A stretch of 64,000 nucleotides of DNA from DATCMH01 sp036563505 (GCA_036563505.1 DATCMH010000017.1:15808-79807); one strand, 5' to 3'. Shown: positions 1 to 8,851, counted from the first letter of the stretch. Translations and numbers: made by a program. The notes: a model not told the origin generated them from the sequence alone.

Positions 1-1
1 C

Positions 2-307
2 CTGCCGGTGGGAGAGAGCGTCGTCGAGGCCATCCTTGACCTCGTGCGCTCGGCGCGCCCCGGCGAGGGTGCATCGGACATCACCGACAAGCTCCTCTGG
101 GGGCCCGGCCCCCGCGCTAGCCAGGCCTTGACGCTTGCGGTGCGCGCCCGCGCCTTGATCGAGGGGCGCCTCGCGCCTTCCGTCGAAGACGTCGTGGCGC
201 TCGCCGAACCTGTCTTGAAGCACCGGATGGCCCTCTCCTTCGCGGCCCGGGCCGACGGGGAAACCATCGCCGGCCTCGTCCGACGCCTCGCCGAGCGCCT
301 CGGCTGA
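2..307 (+). CDS. MoxR-family AAA+ ATPase, C-terminal fragment
   Basis: Only the last 101 codons are in the window; the frame is open to the left edge. The residues match the helical lid at the C-terminus of MoxR ATPases: GPRASQALTLAVRARALIEG at about residues 36-55 of the fragment, then APSVEDVVALAEPVLKHRMA. MoxR proteins are cytoplasmic AAA+ chaperone-like ATPases, usually encoded beside DUF58 and von Willebrand factor A (VWA) proteins. The next gene is a DUF58 protein 7 bases downstream, as the family predicts. Walker A and B motifs lie outside the window. The client of this system is unknown. Confidence 0.85.
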   Translation: MPVGESVVEAILDLVRSARPGEGASDITDKLLWGPGPRASQALTLAVRARALIEGRLAPSVEDVVALAEPVLKHRMALSFAARADGETIAGLVRRLAERLG

Positions 308-314
308 TCGCGCC

Positions 315-1241
315 ATGACACGCACCCGGGTTTTCGACGAGAGCGCCCGCGCGCCCGGGCGGCGCGAGATCGGCGCTGGCCTCAAGATCGCGGACCGCAT
401 GCCGCGGATCGTTCTCGAGGCCCGCCGCGTTGCCGCGACCCTCACCCACGGTACGCACGGCCGCCGCCGGGCCGGCGTCGGCGAGAATTTCTGGCAGTTC
501 CGTCCCTTCGGGGTCGGCGAGGCGGCGCACCGCATCGATTGGCGCCGCTCGGGCCGGGACGACCGGCTCTACGTGCGCGAGCGGGAATGGGAGGCGGCCC
601 ATTCCGTGTGGCTGTGGATCGACCGCTCCGCGTCGATGGCCTTCGGCTCGGAACTTGCCCGGGTGCCCAAGGTGGAGCGGGCCATGGTGCTGGGGTTCGT
701 CCTCGCCGACGTGCTCGTCGAGGCGGGCGAACGCGTCGGCCTGCTCGGCGCGATGCCGGCCCGCGCGAGCCGCAAGATCATGGAGCGCATGGCCGAGGCC
801 CTCGTCACGGACCGCTGGTCGCTGGACGAGGACCTCGCCCCCAAGGCGCCCATCGGCCGCACGGACGAGGCCATCCTGATCAGCGACTTCCTCTCTCCCG
901 TCGAAGAGATCGCGCGCACCGTCGAGGCCATCGGCGGGCGCGGCGCCCGCGGCCACCTCCTCGTCGTGGCCGATCCCGTGGAGGAAACCTTCCCCTTCGA
1001 GGGTCAGGCGGTGCTGGAGGAGACGGAGGACGGCTCGTCGCTGCGCGTCGGCGACGCCGCGCTCTGGGGTCGGGCCTACCGCGAACGGATGCTGCGCCAC
1101 CGCGGGGCGCTCGCGGATCTGGCGCGCAGCCGCGGCTGGTCCTTCACGCTTCACCGCACCGACGCTTCGGCGACCCAGGCGGCTTTGCGGGTGCTGACCC
1201 TCGTCGCGGCCGCCCGCAGCGAAGCGCTCGGCGTGGCATGA
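315..1241 (+). CDS. DUF58 domain protein (VWA-like partner of MoxR)
   Basis: This 308-residue protein carries the DUF58 signature RPFGVGEAAHRIDWRRSGR at residues 63-81. A VWA-like strand with WIDRSASM follows at 101-108 and may bind a metal. It has no signal peptide or clear membrane span, so it is probably cytoplasmic or membrane-associated through its neighbours. DUF58 proteins occur with MoxR ATPases and BatA-type membrane proteins, and this gene sits between exactly those two with gaps of 7 and 10 bases. A role in assembling or activating a metal-dependent or envelope complex is inferred from the family; no substrate can be read from the sequence. Confidence 0.85.
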   Translation: MTRTRVFDESARAPGRREIGAGLKIADRMPRIVLEARRVAATLTHGTHGRRRAGVGENFWQFRPFGVGEAAHRIDWRRSGRDDRLYVREREWEAAHSVWLWIDRSASMAFGSELARVPKVERAMVLGFVLADVLVEAGERVGLLGAMPARASRKIMERMAEALVTDRWSLDEDLAPKAPIGRTDEAILISDFLSPVEEIARTVEAIGGRGARGHLLVVADPVEETFPFEGQAVLEETEDGSSLRVGDAALWGRAYRERMLRHRGALADLARSRGWSFTLHRTDASATQAALRVLTLVAAARSEALGVA

Positions 1242-1251
1242 GAGAGCGGCG

Positions 1252-4050
1252 ATGATCTTCGGCCTGCCCCTCACCTTCGCCGCGCCCCTGGTGCTCGCGG
1301 CGCTCGCGGCGCTCCCGGCGATCTGGCTGCTGTTGCGGGTCACGCCGCCCCAGCCCCGGCGCATCGCCTTTCCGCCGCTCAAGATCATGCGGGACTTGCT
1401 CCCGAAGCGGGAGACGCCGGCGCGCACGCCGTGGTGGCTGCTGCTCATCCGCCTCGCGCTGGCGGCCTGCCTCATCCTGGCGGCCTCCGGCCCAGTCTGG
1501 AATCCCGTACCGAGCGGCGGCTCCGGGCCCCTTCTCCTCGTCCTCGACAACGGCGTGACGGCCGCGCACGACTGGCGCGACCGATCGACCTTCGCCGTGG
1601 CCCAGGTCGAGGCCGCGGCGCGCGCGGGACGCCCCGTCGCTTTCGTCGCCACCGCCGAGCGGCCGGCCGACATCGCGATCACCGCTCCGGCGGCGGCGCT
1701 CGAGCGCATGCGGGCGCTTCGCCCGGCGCCCCACCTGCCCGACCGCAGCCTGCACCTGCCGACGATCGAGCGCTTCCTCGCCGCGACGCCGGGCGCCGAC
1801 GTGACGTGGATCGGAGACGGGGTGGCCGGCGTTGACGGGCAGGCTTTTGTCGAGGGCCTGTCCCGCATGGCCGCCAACCGGCTCACCCTGTTCCAGCCTG
1901 AGCGCAGCCCGGCGCTCGCGCTCACCGGCGCGGAGGGGGCCGCGGGGCCGCTTGCCGTCACGGTGATCCGTCCCGAGCCCAACGGCCGCGACGCGGGCAC
2001 GCTGAGGGCGCTCGACCAGAAGAGCCTGCCGCTGGCCGACGTGCCGTTCCGCTTCGACGCTTCAGCCCGCGAGACGAAAGCGCAGTTCGAGCTGCCCGTC
2101 GAGATCCGCAACGCGGTGTCCCGCATCGAGGTACTGGGCGAAGGCTCGGCGGCGGCGGTCCACCTCCTCGACGAGCGCGGCAAGCGGCGGCGGGTCGGTC
2201 TCGTCTTCGGCGGCACCACGGACCAGGCGCAGCCGCTCCTCGCGCCGACCTATTATCTTGCCCGCGCGCTGACCCCCTATGCCGAGGTGCGGGAAGGCCG
2301 CGGCTCCGTCGCGGATGCCGTCACCCGCCTCCTCGACGAGCAGGCGAACGTGCTCGTGCTCGCCGATGTCGGCGGCCTCGACCGGGAGACGCTCGCCAAG
2401 GTGGCGGGCTTCGTCGAGCGCGGCGGCCTCCTCCTGCGCTTCGCGGGTTCGAGGCTTGCTGCCGGCAACGACGACCTCGTGCCCGTGCGCCTGCGCCGGG
2501 GCGGCCGCAGCCTCGGCGGAGCCTTGTCCTGGGAAACGCCCCGCACCTTCGCCCCCTTCACCCGCGAGAGCCCCTTCTTCGGTCTCACGATCCCGAGCGA
2601 TATCGGCGTGCGGCGGCAGATCCTGGCCGAGCCTGAGGGCGATCTCGCGGAGAAGACCTGGGCGTCGCTCCAGGACGGCACGCCCATCGTCACGGCGGCC
2701 AAGCGCGGCGAGGGACTCGTGGTGCTCTTCCACGTCACCGCCGACACCACCTGGTCGAATTTGCCGCTGTCGGGGCTCTTCGTCGACATGCTGCGCCGGG
2801 TCATGACGCTCGCCGGCGCGCCGGAGCGCTTAGGCAGCGAGACGGGCGCCGGGCCGCAGACCCTGGCGCCCCGCCTCGTGCTTGACGGCTTCGGTGCCTT
2901 CGCCTCCGCGCCGCCCACCGCCCGCGCCATCGCCCGCAACCATGCCGAGCGGGCCGTGCCGGAGCATCCACCGGGCTTCTACGGCCCGCTTGACGGGAGC
3001 ATCGCCGTGAACGCGCTCAAGGCTGGCGACCGTCTCGAACCGCTCGATGTCCGGGCGCTCGGCGCCCGGGTCGCGCCGCTCGCGGCCGCGCGCACGGTCG
3101 ACCTCAGGGCCCCGCTGCTGACGCTCGCGGTCTTGCTCTTCCTCCTCGACACCCTCGCCTCGCTCTGGCTCGGCGGGCACCTCGCGAACCTTGCCCGTCG
3201 CACCCACCGGGCCGGGGCCGCCGCGGGCCTGCTCGCGGCCATCGCGGGCCTGAGTTCCGTTGCTCCGCCGCCCGCCGCGGCGCAGGAGCAGAGGCCGGCT
3301 CCCATCACCCGCGAGAGCACGGCACCCGCCCTCGTGACCCGTCTGGCCTACGTGGTCACGGGGGACGCGGCGGCCGACGCGGTCAGCAAGGCGGGGCTCG
3401 AAGGCCTGACCCAGATCCTGGCGAGCCGCACGGCGTTAGAGCCCGGGGAGCCGGTCGGCGTCGACCTCACCCGGGACGAGCTCGCCTTCTTCCCCCTCCT
3501 CTACTGGCCGATCGTCGCCGGCCGGCCCCTGCCGAGCGAGGCCGCGGTGCGCCGCCTCGACGCCTTCATGAAGGGCGGCGGCACCGTGATCTTCGACACC
3601 CGCGACGCGATGACCGCCCGGCCGGGCAGCGCGAGCCCGGAGGGCGAGCAGTTGCGCCGCATGCTGGCGAGCCTCGACATTCCGGAGCTCGAGCCCGTGC
3701 CGCGCGACCACGTGCTCACCAAAACCTTCTACCTGCTGGACACTTTCCCGGGCCGCTACGCCACCGGCCAGACCTGGGTGGAGGCCCTGCCGCCCGCCAC
3801 GGACGGCGAGCGCCGCCCGGCCCGCGCCGGCGACAGCGTCTCCCCCATCGTGATCACCTCAAACGACCTCGCCGCCGCCTGGGCCGTGGGGCGACGCGGC
3901 GAGGCCCTCTATCCGACGGTCGGTTCGGACCCGCGCCAGCGCGAGACGGCGTTCCGGGGCGGCGTCAACCTCGTGATGTACGTGCTCACGGGCAACTACA
4001 AGGCCGACCAGGTCCATGTCCCGGCGCTGCTGGAGCGGCTGGGACAGTGA
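1252..4050 (+). CDS. BatA/DUF4159 membrane protein
   Basis: The 932-residue product begins with a BatA-type (aerotolerance regulator) N-terminus, with membrane spans at about residues 5-27 and 60-80 and a conserved cytosolic link between them. A large middle region contains VWA- and glutamine-amidotransferase-like folds. A further span lies near residues 620-640. A C-terminal DUF4159 domain runs from about residue 695 to the end, with the segment FPLLYWPIVAGRPLP typical of that family. The start follows GAGAGCGG by a short spacer. It is the third gene of the MoxR operon and is presumably the membrane anchor of the complex. The biochemical role is not known. Confidence 0.82.
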   Translation: MIFGLPLTFAAPLVLAALAALPAIWLLLRVTPPQPRRIAFPPLKIMRDLLPKRETPARTPWWLLLIRLALAACLILAASGPVWNPVPSGGSGPLLLVLDNGVTAAHDWRDRSTFAVAQVEAAARAGRPVAFVATAERPADIAITAPAAALERMRALRPAPHLPDRSLHLPTIERFLAATPGADVTWIGDGVAGVDGQAFVEGLSRMAANRLTLFQPERSPALALTGAEGAAGPLAVTVIRPEPNGRDAGTLRALDQKSLPLADVPFRFDASARETKAQFELPVEIRNAVSRIEVLGEGSAAAVHLLDERGKRRRVGLVFGGTTDQAQPLLAPTYYLARALTPYAEVREGRGSVADAVTRLLDEQANVLVLADVGGLDRETLAKVAGFVERGGLLLRFAGSRLAAGNDDLVPVRLRRGGRSLGGALSWETPRTFAPFTRESPFFGLTIPSDIGVRRQILAEPEGDLAEKTWASLQDGTPIVTAAKRGEGLVVLFHVTADTTWSNLPLSGLFVDMLRRVMTLAGAPERLGSETGAGPQTLAPRLVLDGFGAFASAPPTARAIARNHAERAVPEHPPGFYGPLDGSIAVNALKAGDRLEPLDVRALGARVAPLAAARTVDLRAPLLTLAVLLFLLDTLASLWLGGHLANLARRTHRAGAAAGLLAAIAGLSSVAPPPAAAQEQRPAPITRESTAPALVTRLAYVVTGDAAADAVSKAGLEGLTQILASRTALEPGEPVGVDLTRDELAFFPLLYWPIVAGRPLPSEAAVRRLDAFMKGGGTVIFDTRDAMTARPGSASPEGEQLRRMLASLDIPELEPVPRDHVLTKTFYLLDTFPGRYATGQTWVEALPPATDGERRPARAGDSVSPIVITSNDLAAAWAVGRRGEALYPTVGSDPRQRETAFRGGVNLVMYVLTGNYKADQVHVPALLERLGQ

Positions 4051-4058
4051 CCACCATG

Positions 4059-4173
4059 TCATTCCGGGGCTCGGCAAAAGCCGAGAACCCGGACCCCACG
4101 ACCAGGCCGAGTGCTGCTCGCCGACGCTCACCCGGTCGTGGATTCCGGGTTCCGCTGCGCGGCCCCGGAATGA
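4059..4173. repeat. Palindromic intergenic repeat, family A copy 1
   Basis: This 115-bp element is bounded by perfect 11-bp inverted ends, TCATTCCGGGG and CCCCGGAATGA. Its interior holds a second pair of partly complementary arms (CTCGGC...GCCGAG). Copies of the same family lie at 54040-54133 and 63730-63843. Here it fills the 146-bp gap between two genes of one operon. It ends just before the ribosome binding site GGAGACGG of the next gene. No coding potential is seen. Confidence 0.85.
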
Positions 4174-4196
4174 CAAACTGGAGACGGTAACTTCGC

Positions 4197-6269
4197 GTGC
4201 TCTCCCTTTCCTTCTCCCCCCTGATCCCGCTCTGGCTACTGGGCACCCTCGCCGCCATGGCCGTGGTGCTCGCGCTCATCGCGGGCCTCACCCGCGGCCC
4301 CGTCGCGGCGATCCGGGCCTTGGCTCTCCTCCTCGTGCTGGCCGCGCTCACGAACCCGTCCCTCGTCCAGGAGGAGCGCGAGCGCACCCGTGACGTGGTG
4401 GCGGTGGTGGTCGACCGCTCGACCTCGCAGACCTTAGGCGAGCGGCCGGGCATGACCGAGCGCGCACTCGCGCAAGTGCGCCGGCGCTTCGCAGCCCTGC
4501 CCAACGTCGACCCGCGCTTCATCGAGGCGGCGGACGGCGAGGGCGACGATGGCACCCGGCTCTTTGCGGCGCTGGCGAACGGCCTCGCGGACGTACCGCC
4601 CGACCGCCTCGCCGGCGTCGTCCTGCTCACGGACGGCGTGGTGCACGATATCCCGGCCAGCGCCGCGGCGCTGGGCTTCCGGGCGCCGCTCCACGCCCTG
4701 GTGACGGGACGGCCCACCGAGCGCGACCGGCAGATCAAGCTGACCGAGGCGCCCCGTTTCGGTATCGTCGGCCGCGACCAGACCATCCGCGCGCAGGTGA
4801 TGGAGCGGGGCGGCACCGGCTCGGCCGCGGTCACCGTGCGCCGCGACGGGCAGGTGATCGTGCGCCAGGAGGTGCGGACCGATCAGCCCTTCTCGCTTGC
4901 CATCCGCGTCGAGCACGGCGGTCCGAACGTGGTGGAGATCGAGGCGGAGGCCCTGCCCGGCGAGCTCACCACGGCGAACAACCGCGCCGTCGTCACGATC
5001 GAGGGCATCCGGGAGAAGCTGCGGGTGCTCCTCGTCTCCGGCGAGCCCCATGCGGGCGAGCGCACCTGGCGCAACCTCCTGAAATCCGACGCCAACGTCG
5101 ACCTCGTCCACTTTACGATCCTGCGCCCGCCGGAGAAGCAGGACGGAACGCCGATCAACGAGCTCTCCCTCATCGCCTTCCCGACGCGGGAGCTGTTCCA
5201 GCAGAAGATCAAGGAATTCGACCTCATCATCTTCGACCGCTACGCCAACCAGAGCGTGCTGCCGTCGAGCTACTTCGACAACATCGCCCGCTACGTGCGC
5301 GAGGGCGGGGCGATGCTGATCGCGGCGGGGCCGGAATTCGCCTCGGCCTCGAGCCTCGCCCGCACCCGGCTCTCCCCCGTGATCCCGGGCAGCCCCGACG
5401 GACGGATCGTCGAGGAACCCTACAAGGCAAGGCTCACCGAGCCGGGCCTGCGCCACCCCGTGACGCGGGAGCTGCCCGGCAGCGAGGCCTCGCCTCCGGC
5501 CTGGGGCGAGTGGCTCAGGGTCATCGGCGCCCAGGTGAAGGGCGGCTCGACCGTGATGTCGGGAGCGAGCAACCTGCCGCTCCTCGTCCTCCAGCGAGAG
5601 GACAAGGGGCGCGTGGCGCTCCTCCTCTCCGATCACGCCTGGCTTTGGGCGCGGGGCTATCGCGAGGGCGGCCCGCATCTCGATCTCCTGCGGCGTCTCG
5701 CTCACTGGCTGATGAAGGAGCCGGCCCTCGAGGAGGAGGCCCTGCGGGCCAGTGCCGTGGGCCGCGACATCCGCATCGAGCGCCAGACGATGGGCAACGA
5801 GCCCGGTCCCGCGACGCTCACCGCGCCGAGCGGTGCGGAGCGCACCCTCGCGCTCGGCGAGGAGAAGCCGGGCCTATTTGCTGCGCAGGTCACGAGCCGC
5901 GAGTTCGGCCTGCACACGATCCGCTCCGGCGACCTCGTGGCCTTCGCGAGCGTCGGCCCGGCCAACCCGCGCGAACTCGTCGACGTGTTCTCCGATACGG
6001 AAGCCCTGCGCCCCGTCGCGGAGGGGACGGGCGGCTCCGTGCGGCGGGTCGCGCTCGAGGGCGAGGCGGTGATCGTGCCTCGGATCCAGGAGGTTCGGTC
6101 CGGCTCGCGCTTCGCCGGCGGCGACTGGATCGGGATTCGCCCGAGCGAGAGCGCGGTGGTGCGCGGCGTCTCCGTGTTCCCCCTCGCGATCGGCCTCCTC
6201 GGCCTGCTGCTGCTCGTCGGCGCGACGCTTGCGGCTTGGCTCGCGGAAGGGCGCCGGCGCGGGACGTAG
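4197..6269 (+). CDS. Large membrane protein with VWA-like and amidotransferase-like domains
   Basis: The 690-residue product starts at GTG, preceded by GGAGACGG about 10 bases upstream. Two membrane helices lie at residues 5-30 and 34-52, then a VWA-like strand (VVAVVVDRSTSQTLGE, about 64-79). A class I glutamine-amidotransferase-like region begins near LRVLLVSGEPHAGERTW (about residue 275). A last membrane helix lies near 655-680. No catalytic Cys-His-Glu triad is obvious, so the amidotransferase fold is probably non-enzymatic. It is the fourth member of the MoxR/DUF58/BatA-DUF4159 group and follows a palindromic repeat. Function beyond membership of that complex is unknown. Confidence 0.78.
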   Translation: MLSLSFSPLIPLWLLGTLAAMAVVLALIAGLTRGPVAAIRALALLLVLAALTNPSLVQEERERTRDVVAVVVDRSTSQTLGERPGMTERALAQVRRRFAALPNVDPRFIEAADGEGDDGTRLFAALANGLADVPPDRLAGVVLLTDGVVHDIPASAAALGFRAPLHALVTGRPTERDRQIKLTEAPRFGIVGRDQTIRAQVMERGGTGSAAVTVRRDGQVIVRQEVRTDQPFSLAIRVEHGGPNVVEIEAEALPGELTTANNRAVVTIEGIREKLRVLLVSGEPHAGERTWRNLLKSDANVDLVHFTILRPPEKQDGTPINELSLIAFPTRELFQQKIKEFDLIIFDRYANQSVLPSSYFDNIARYVREGGAMLIAAGPEFASASSLARTRLSPVIPGSPDGRIVEEPYKARLTEPGLRHPVTRELPGSEASPPAWGEWLRVIGAQVKGGSTVMSGASNLPLLVLQREDKGRVALLLSDHAWLWARGYREGGPHLDLLRRLAHWLMKEPALEEEALRASAVGRDIRIERQTMGNEPGPATLTAPSGAERTLALGEEKPGLFAAQVTSREFGLHTIRSGDLVAFASVGPANPRELVDVFSDTEALRPVAEGTGGSVRRVALEGEAVIVPRIQEVRSGSRFAGGDWIGIRPSESAVVRGVSVFPLAIGLLGLLLLVGATLAAWLAEGRRRGT

Positions 6270-6367
6270 GCTTCCGATTCGCGGCGGATTCACCTAAGAT
6301 CATCAAGACGGAGTTAATCCGTTCCTGGCAGGGTGCCGGCCAGTCCAGTCCCGGACGGGAGATCGTC

Positions 6368-7198
6368 ATGCGGCGCGCCATCGCCTGCGCCCTCCTCATC
6401 CTCGCGGCGGCTCAGCCGGCGTCGGCCCAGCCTGCGCCGACCCAGACGCGCGCGGTTCAGGTGGGCTCGACCACCTCGGTGGAGGACAGCGGCCTCATGG
6501 CCGATCTCACGCCCCGCTTCCGGGCGGCGACCGGTCTCAGCATCGACCTGACCGCGAAGAGCAGCGCCGAGACCCTCGTCCTGGCCCGACGCGGATTGTA
6601 CGATGTCGTGATCGTCAACAATCCCGAAGCGGCCGAGGCCTTCGTCGCCGCAGGCGACGGCCTGCCCGCCCGCGCGCTCATGAGCGACACCTTCATCATC
6701 GTGGGCCCGGCGGAGGATCCCGCCGGCGTGCGTCAGGCGCCCGACTTCCCCTCCGCCCTCGTCGCGATCGCCCGCGAGAGGGCGCCCTTCGTCTCGCGAG
6801 GCGACAATTCCGGCACGCATTCCGCCGAAATGAAGATCTGGGCCAGCGCCGGCGTCGACCCTAAGAAGCGGTCAGGCTCCTGGTACCGCGAGACGGGCCT
6901 CGGCATGGCCGACGCGCTGCAGGTCGCGGCCCGGCTCAAGGCGTATGCCTTCGTCGACCGCGCCACCTGGCTCGCGAGCGGCGTTGCGACGACGCTTCCC
7001 GCGCTGCAGGTGCGCAACCCGCCCCTGAACCGCTTCGTCGCGGTTCCCGTCAACCCGGCGCGGTACCCGAGCATCCAGGCGAACGAGGCGCGCCGCTTCC
7101 TCGACTGGCTCACCTCGCCCGAGGGCCAGGACGCCATCGGCCGCTACACGGTCGGCGGCGAGCGGCCCTTCGTGCCCGCTACGCGCTCCGGCAGCTGA
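6368..7198 (+). CDS. TupA-like tungstate/molybdate substrate-binding protein
   Basis: The ATG at 6368 is preceded by a GGGAGAT ribosome binding site. The 276-residue product has a Sec signal peptide ending around ASA-Q at residues 20-21. The mature start carries VGSTTSVEDSGLM, the pattern of TupA-type periplasmic oxyanion-binding proteins. DVVIVNNPEAAEAFVAAG and SRGDNSGTHSAEMKIW follow, both typical of that family. Such proteins deliver tungstate (or molybdate) to an ABC permease. No permease (tupB) or ATPase (tupC) gene is adjacent, so transport partners must be elsewhere or the protein acts as a sensor. The metal specificity is inferred. Confidence 0.75.
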   Translation: MRRAIACALLILAAAQPASAQPAPTQTRAVQVGSTTSVEDSGLMADLTPRFRAATGLSIDLTAKSSAETLVLARRGLYDVVIVNNPEAAEAFVAAGDGLPARALMSDTFIIVGPAEDPAGVRQAPDFPSALVAIARERAPFVSRGDNSGTHSAEMKIWASAGVDPKKRSGSWYRETGLGMADALQVAARLKAYAFVDRATWLASGVATTLPALQVRNPPLNRFVAVPVNPARYPSIQANEARRFLDWLTSPEGQDAIGRYTVGGERPFVPATRSGS

Positions 7199-7201
7199 GC
7201 C

Positions 7202-7705
7202 TCACCCGCGCGCCGGCAGCACCGCGCCGTTCGCCCCGGCAAGCGCTCCCTCGTTAAGCTCGCAGGCGAGGAACCGGCGCGGGTCGACCGGACCCGGCAG
7301 GACGAGCTGGCGCTCAGGGACGGGGCGGAAGCCGAAACGGGCGTAGTAGGGCGCGTCGCCCACCAGCAGCACGAGGGCATGCCCTCCCGCCTTCGCCGTG
7401 TCGAGGGAGCGGCGCATCAGCGCTCCGCCGATGCCCCGGTTCTCGAAGGCCGGGTCGACGGTGAGGGGTCCGAGCACTAGGGCCGGCACTGTGCCCGCCA
7501 TCGCCGAGGAGACCCGCACCGAGCCGACGAGGAGCGTGCCGACCAGCGCCGTGAACGAGAGCTCCGGACGCGCCGCAGCGCCCTCGCGCAGGCGAAACGC
7601 CGTGCGGGCGAAGCGCCCGGGTCCGAAAGCGCGCTCGTGGAGACGCTCGACGGCGGCCGCGTCGGCGGCGAGTTCGGGACGGATGACGAGCGGCAGCTGG
7701 GTCAC
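7202..7705 (-). CDS. GNAT-family N-acetyltransferase
   Basis: The 167-residue protein is a complete GNAT domain of the YhbS type. The acetyl-CoA pyrophosphate-binding segment ENRGIGGALMRRSL is present, followed by LVLLVGDAPYYARFGFRP, the C-terminal motif of this subfamily. It is expected to transfer an acetyl group from acetyl-CoA to an amine, but the acceptor cannot be told from the sequence. It is convergent with the TupA-like gene, with only 3 bases between stop codons. Upstream lies a 600-bp repeat-filled gap, so it is probably transcribed alone. Confidence 0.85.
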   Translation of the reverse strand: MTQLPLVIRPELAADAAAVERLHERAFGPGRFARTAFRLREGAAARPELSFTALVGTLLVGSVRVSSAMAGTVPALVLGPLTVDPAFENRGIGGALMRRSLDTAKAGGHALVLLVGDAPYYARFGFRPVPERQLVLPGPVDPRRFLACELNEGALAGANGAVLPARG

Positions 7706-7869
7706 GGCGGGACGACCTTGGACGTGGGCGAACGGATGGCGGGCGCCGGCTCAGGCGCGGCGGCCGTCTCGTCGTCGAAGCGCACGGGTCGTCATACGGC
7801 AGCGCTTAGCAGGTGATAGGGGGCGGCGCAAACGCGGGCGAAGGCCCTCCCCCTCTCCCTCTCACCTTT

Positions 7870-7958
7870 GTCATGGCCGGGCTCGACCCGGCCATCCCGG
7901 TTCGGGGGCGGATGGGGTTTCGCGCCGGGGTTCTCGGGTCGAGCCCGGAAACGGCATG
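7870..7958. repeat. Inverted-repeat element, family B copy 1
   Basis: An 89-bp element made of two hairpins: GGCCGGGCTCGACCCGGCC (one arm pair around CTCGA) and CTCGGGTCGAGCCCGG. The first hairpin begins at TCATGG. A copy with about 75-80% identity by eye lies at 26871-26960, and an inverted copy lies at 32874-32962. Confidence 0.8.
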
Positions 7959-7996
7959 GGAGGTGGTCTGAGGCGTGCGGGCCTTGTGCCCGGCTT

Positions 7997-8219
7997 CCCC
8001 TCACCCTCGCTCACCTCTGGTTCGCTTGCTTCGCCTGCCGGTGCGCAGGCGAAGCCCTCTCCCCGGAAGGGAGAGGGTTGGGGCACTCGGGTGTCGGCGC
8101 TGTGGTCGTTGACCTGACATGGCAGAGCGCGTCCCTCCTCTCCCGGCAGGGGAGAGGGCTCGTGCGGAACGATATGTTCCGTGCGAGCAAGCGCAACGAA
8201 GTGGAGCGAGGGTGAGGGG
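7997..8219. repeat. MITE-like repeat, family C copy 1, 16-bp inverted ends
   Basis: This 223-bp element has perfect 16-bp inverted termini, CCCCTCACCCTCGCTC and GAGCGAGGGTGAGGGG. Internal hairpins include GCTTCGCCTGC...GCAGGCGAAGC and CTCTCCCCGGAAGGGAGAG. It carries no gene. A second copy at 26996-27215 follows a family B element at the same distance, so B and C behave as one composite unit. Confidence 0.85.
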
Positions 8220-8310
8220 GTGCTCTCCGCCGCTCGGACCTACGCCCACCACCCCTCATCCGCCCCGCTGTGCCAGGCACCTCCTCCCGCACGGGGCAAT
8301 GACAACCGCC

Positions 8311-8805
8311 TCACCACTCCGCAGCCGGCGGCGAGCCGGAGGCGATCTCGGCGAGGCGGCGGTGGGTGGCGCCGGTGGTGCCGTCCGGCAGGGCGTCGAG
8401 AGGAAAGAAGCCGGCGCCGGCGATCTCGCGGTCGGGTGCCTTCACCTCGGCGACACGAAAACGCCGCACGATGTAGACCGCGACGTGGTCGCGGCCGGCG
8501 AGCCGCGGGTTGAAGAACAGGCCGTGGAGCATCGGTTCGGCCGAGAGCTCGAGGCCCGCCTCCTCGCGCAGCTCGCGCCGCAGCGCCTCGCCCGCGGTCT
8601 CGCCGATCTCCACCCCGCCCCCGGGCAGGTGCCACCCCTTCACGTAGGTGTGGCGAACCAGGAACACGCGAGAGGCTTCGTCGAGCACGACGGCGCGCAC
8701 CCCCATGGTCAGCCCCCGGGCAAAGCGCCAGTAGAGGTGCAGGAGGCGGCCGAGGGCCGCGGGTGGCGCGGGCTCGTCGGAACGGGGCGTGGTCATGTCA
8801 GGCAT
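8311..8805 (-). CDS. Nudix hydrolase
   Basis: The 164-residue protein has a complete Nudix box at residues 63-85 (G-x5-E-x7-REL-R-EE-A-GL), which supplies the metal-binding glutamates for hydrolysis of a nucleoside diphosphate linked to another group. The substrate is not evident. The start is placed at the ATG at 8805; an ATG at 8796 is an equal alternative, because neither has a strong ribosome binding site. It lies 46 bases downstream of the AMP-forming ligase on the same strand and may be the last gene of that operon. A role as a pyrophosphate-product housekeeping enzyme is possible but speculative. Confidence 0.88.
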   Translation of the reverse strand: MPDMTTPRSDEPAPPAALGRLLHLYWRFARGLTMGVRAVVLDEASRVFLVRHTYVKGWHLPGGGVEIGETAGEALRRELREEAGLELSAEPMLHGLFFNPRLAGRDHVAVYIVRRFRVAEVKAPDREIAGAGFFPLDALPDGTTGATHRRLAEIASGSPPAAEW

Positions 8806-8851
8806 CTGAGCAGCTTTGCCCGCGCGGTGCCACCGCGCCGGTCCGGCGCGC

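Larger units (their letters stand above)
7706..8310. other. Gene-free gap holding composite repeat B-C
   Basis: No credible gene is seen in these 605 bp. Open frames here have no conserved motif and run through repeat sequence. The stretch holds a B module (7870-7958), a 38-bp spacer and a C module (7997-8219), followed by about 80 bp that include CCCCTCATCCG, a motif common at the edges of such repeats. The nearest genes are the GNAT gene on the left and the Nudix gene on the right, both on the minus strand. Confidence 0.7.

Noticed and set aside
117..2219. 700-codon open frame opposite the DUF58 and BatA genes
   Set aside because: No conserved motif, Arg/Ser/Ala-rich composition typical of GC-rich antisense frames, and it lies fully opposite two recognised genes.
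7997..8219. Insertion sequence
   Set aside because: Inverted ends are present but there is no transposase; it is listed as a repeat element.
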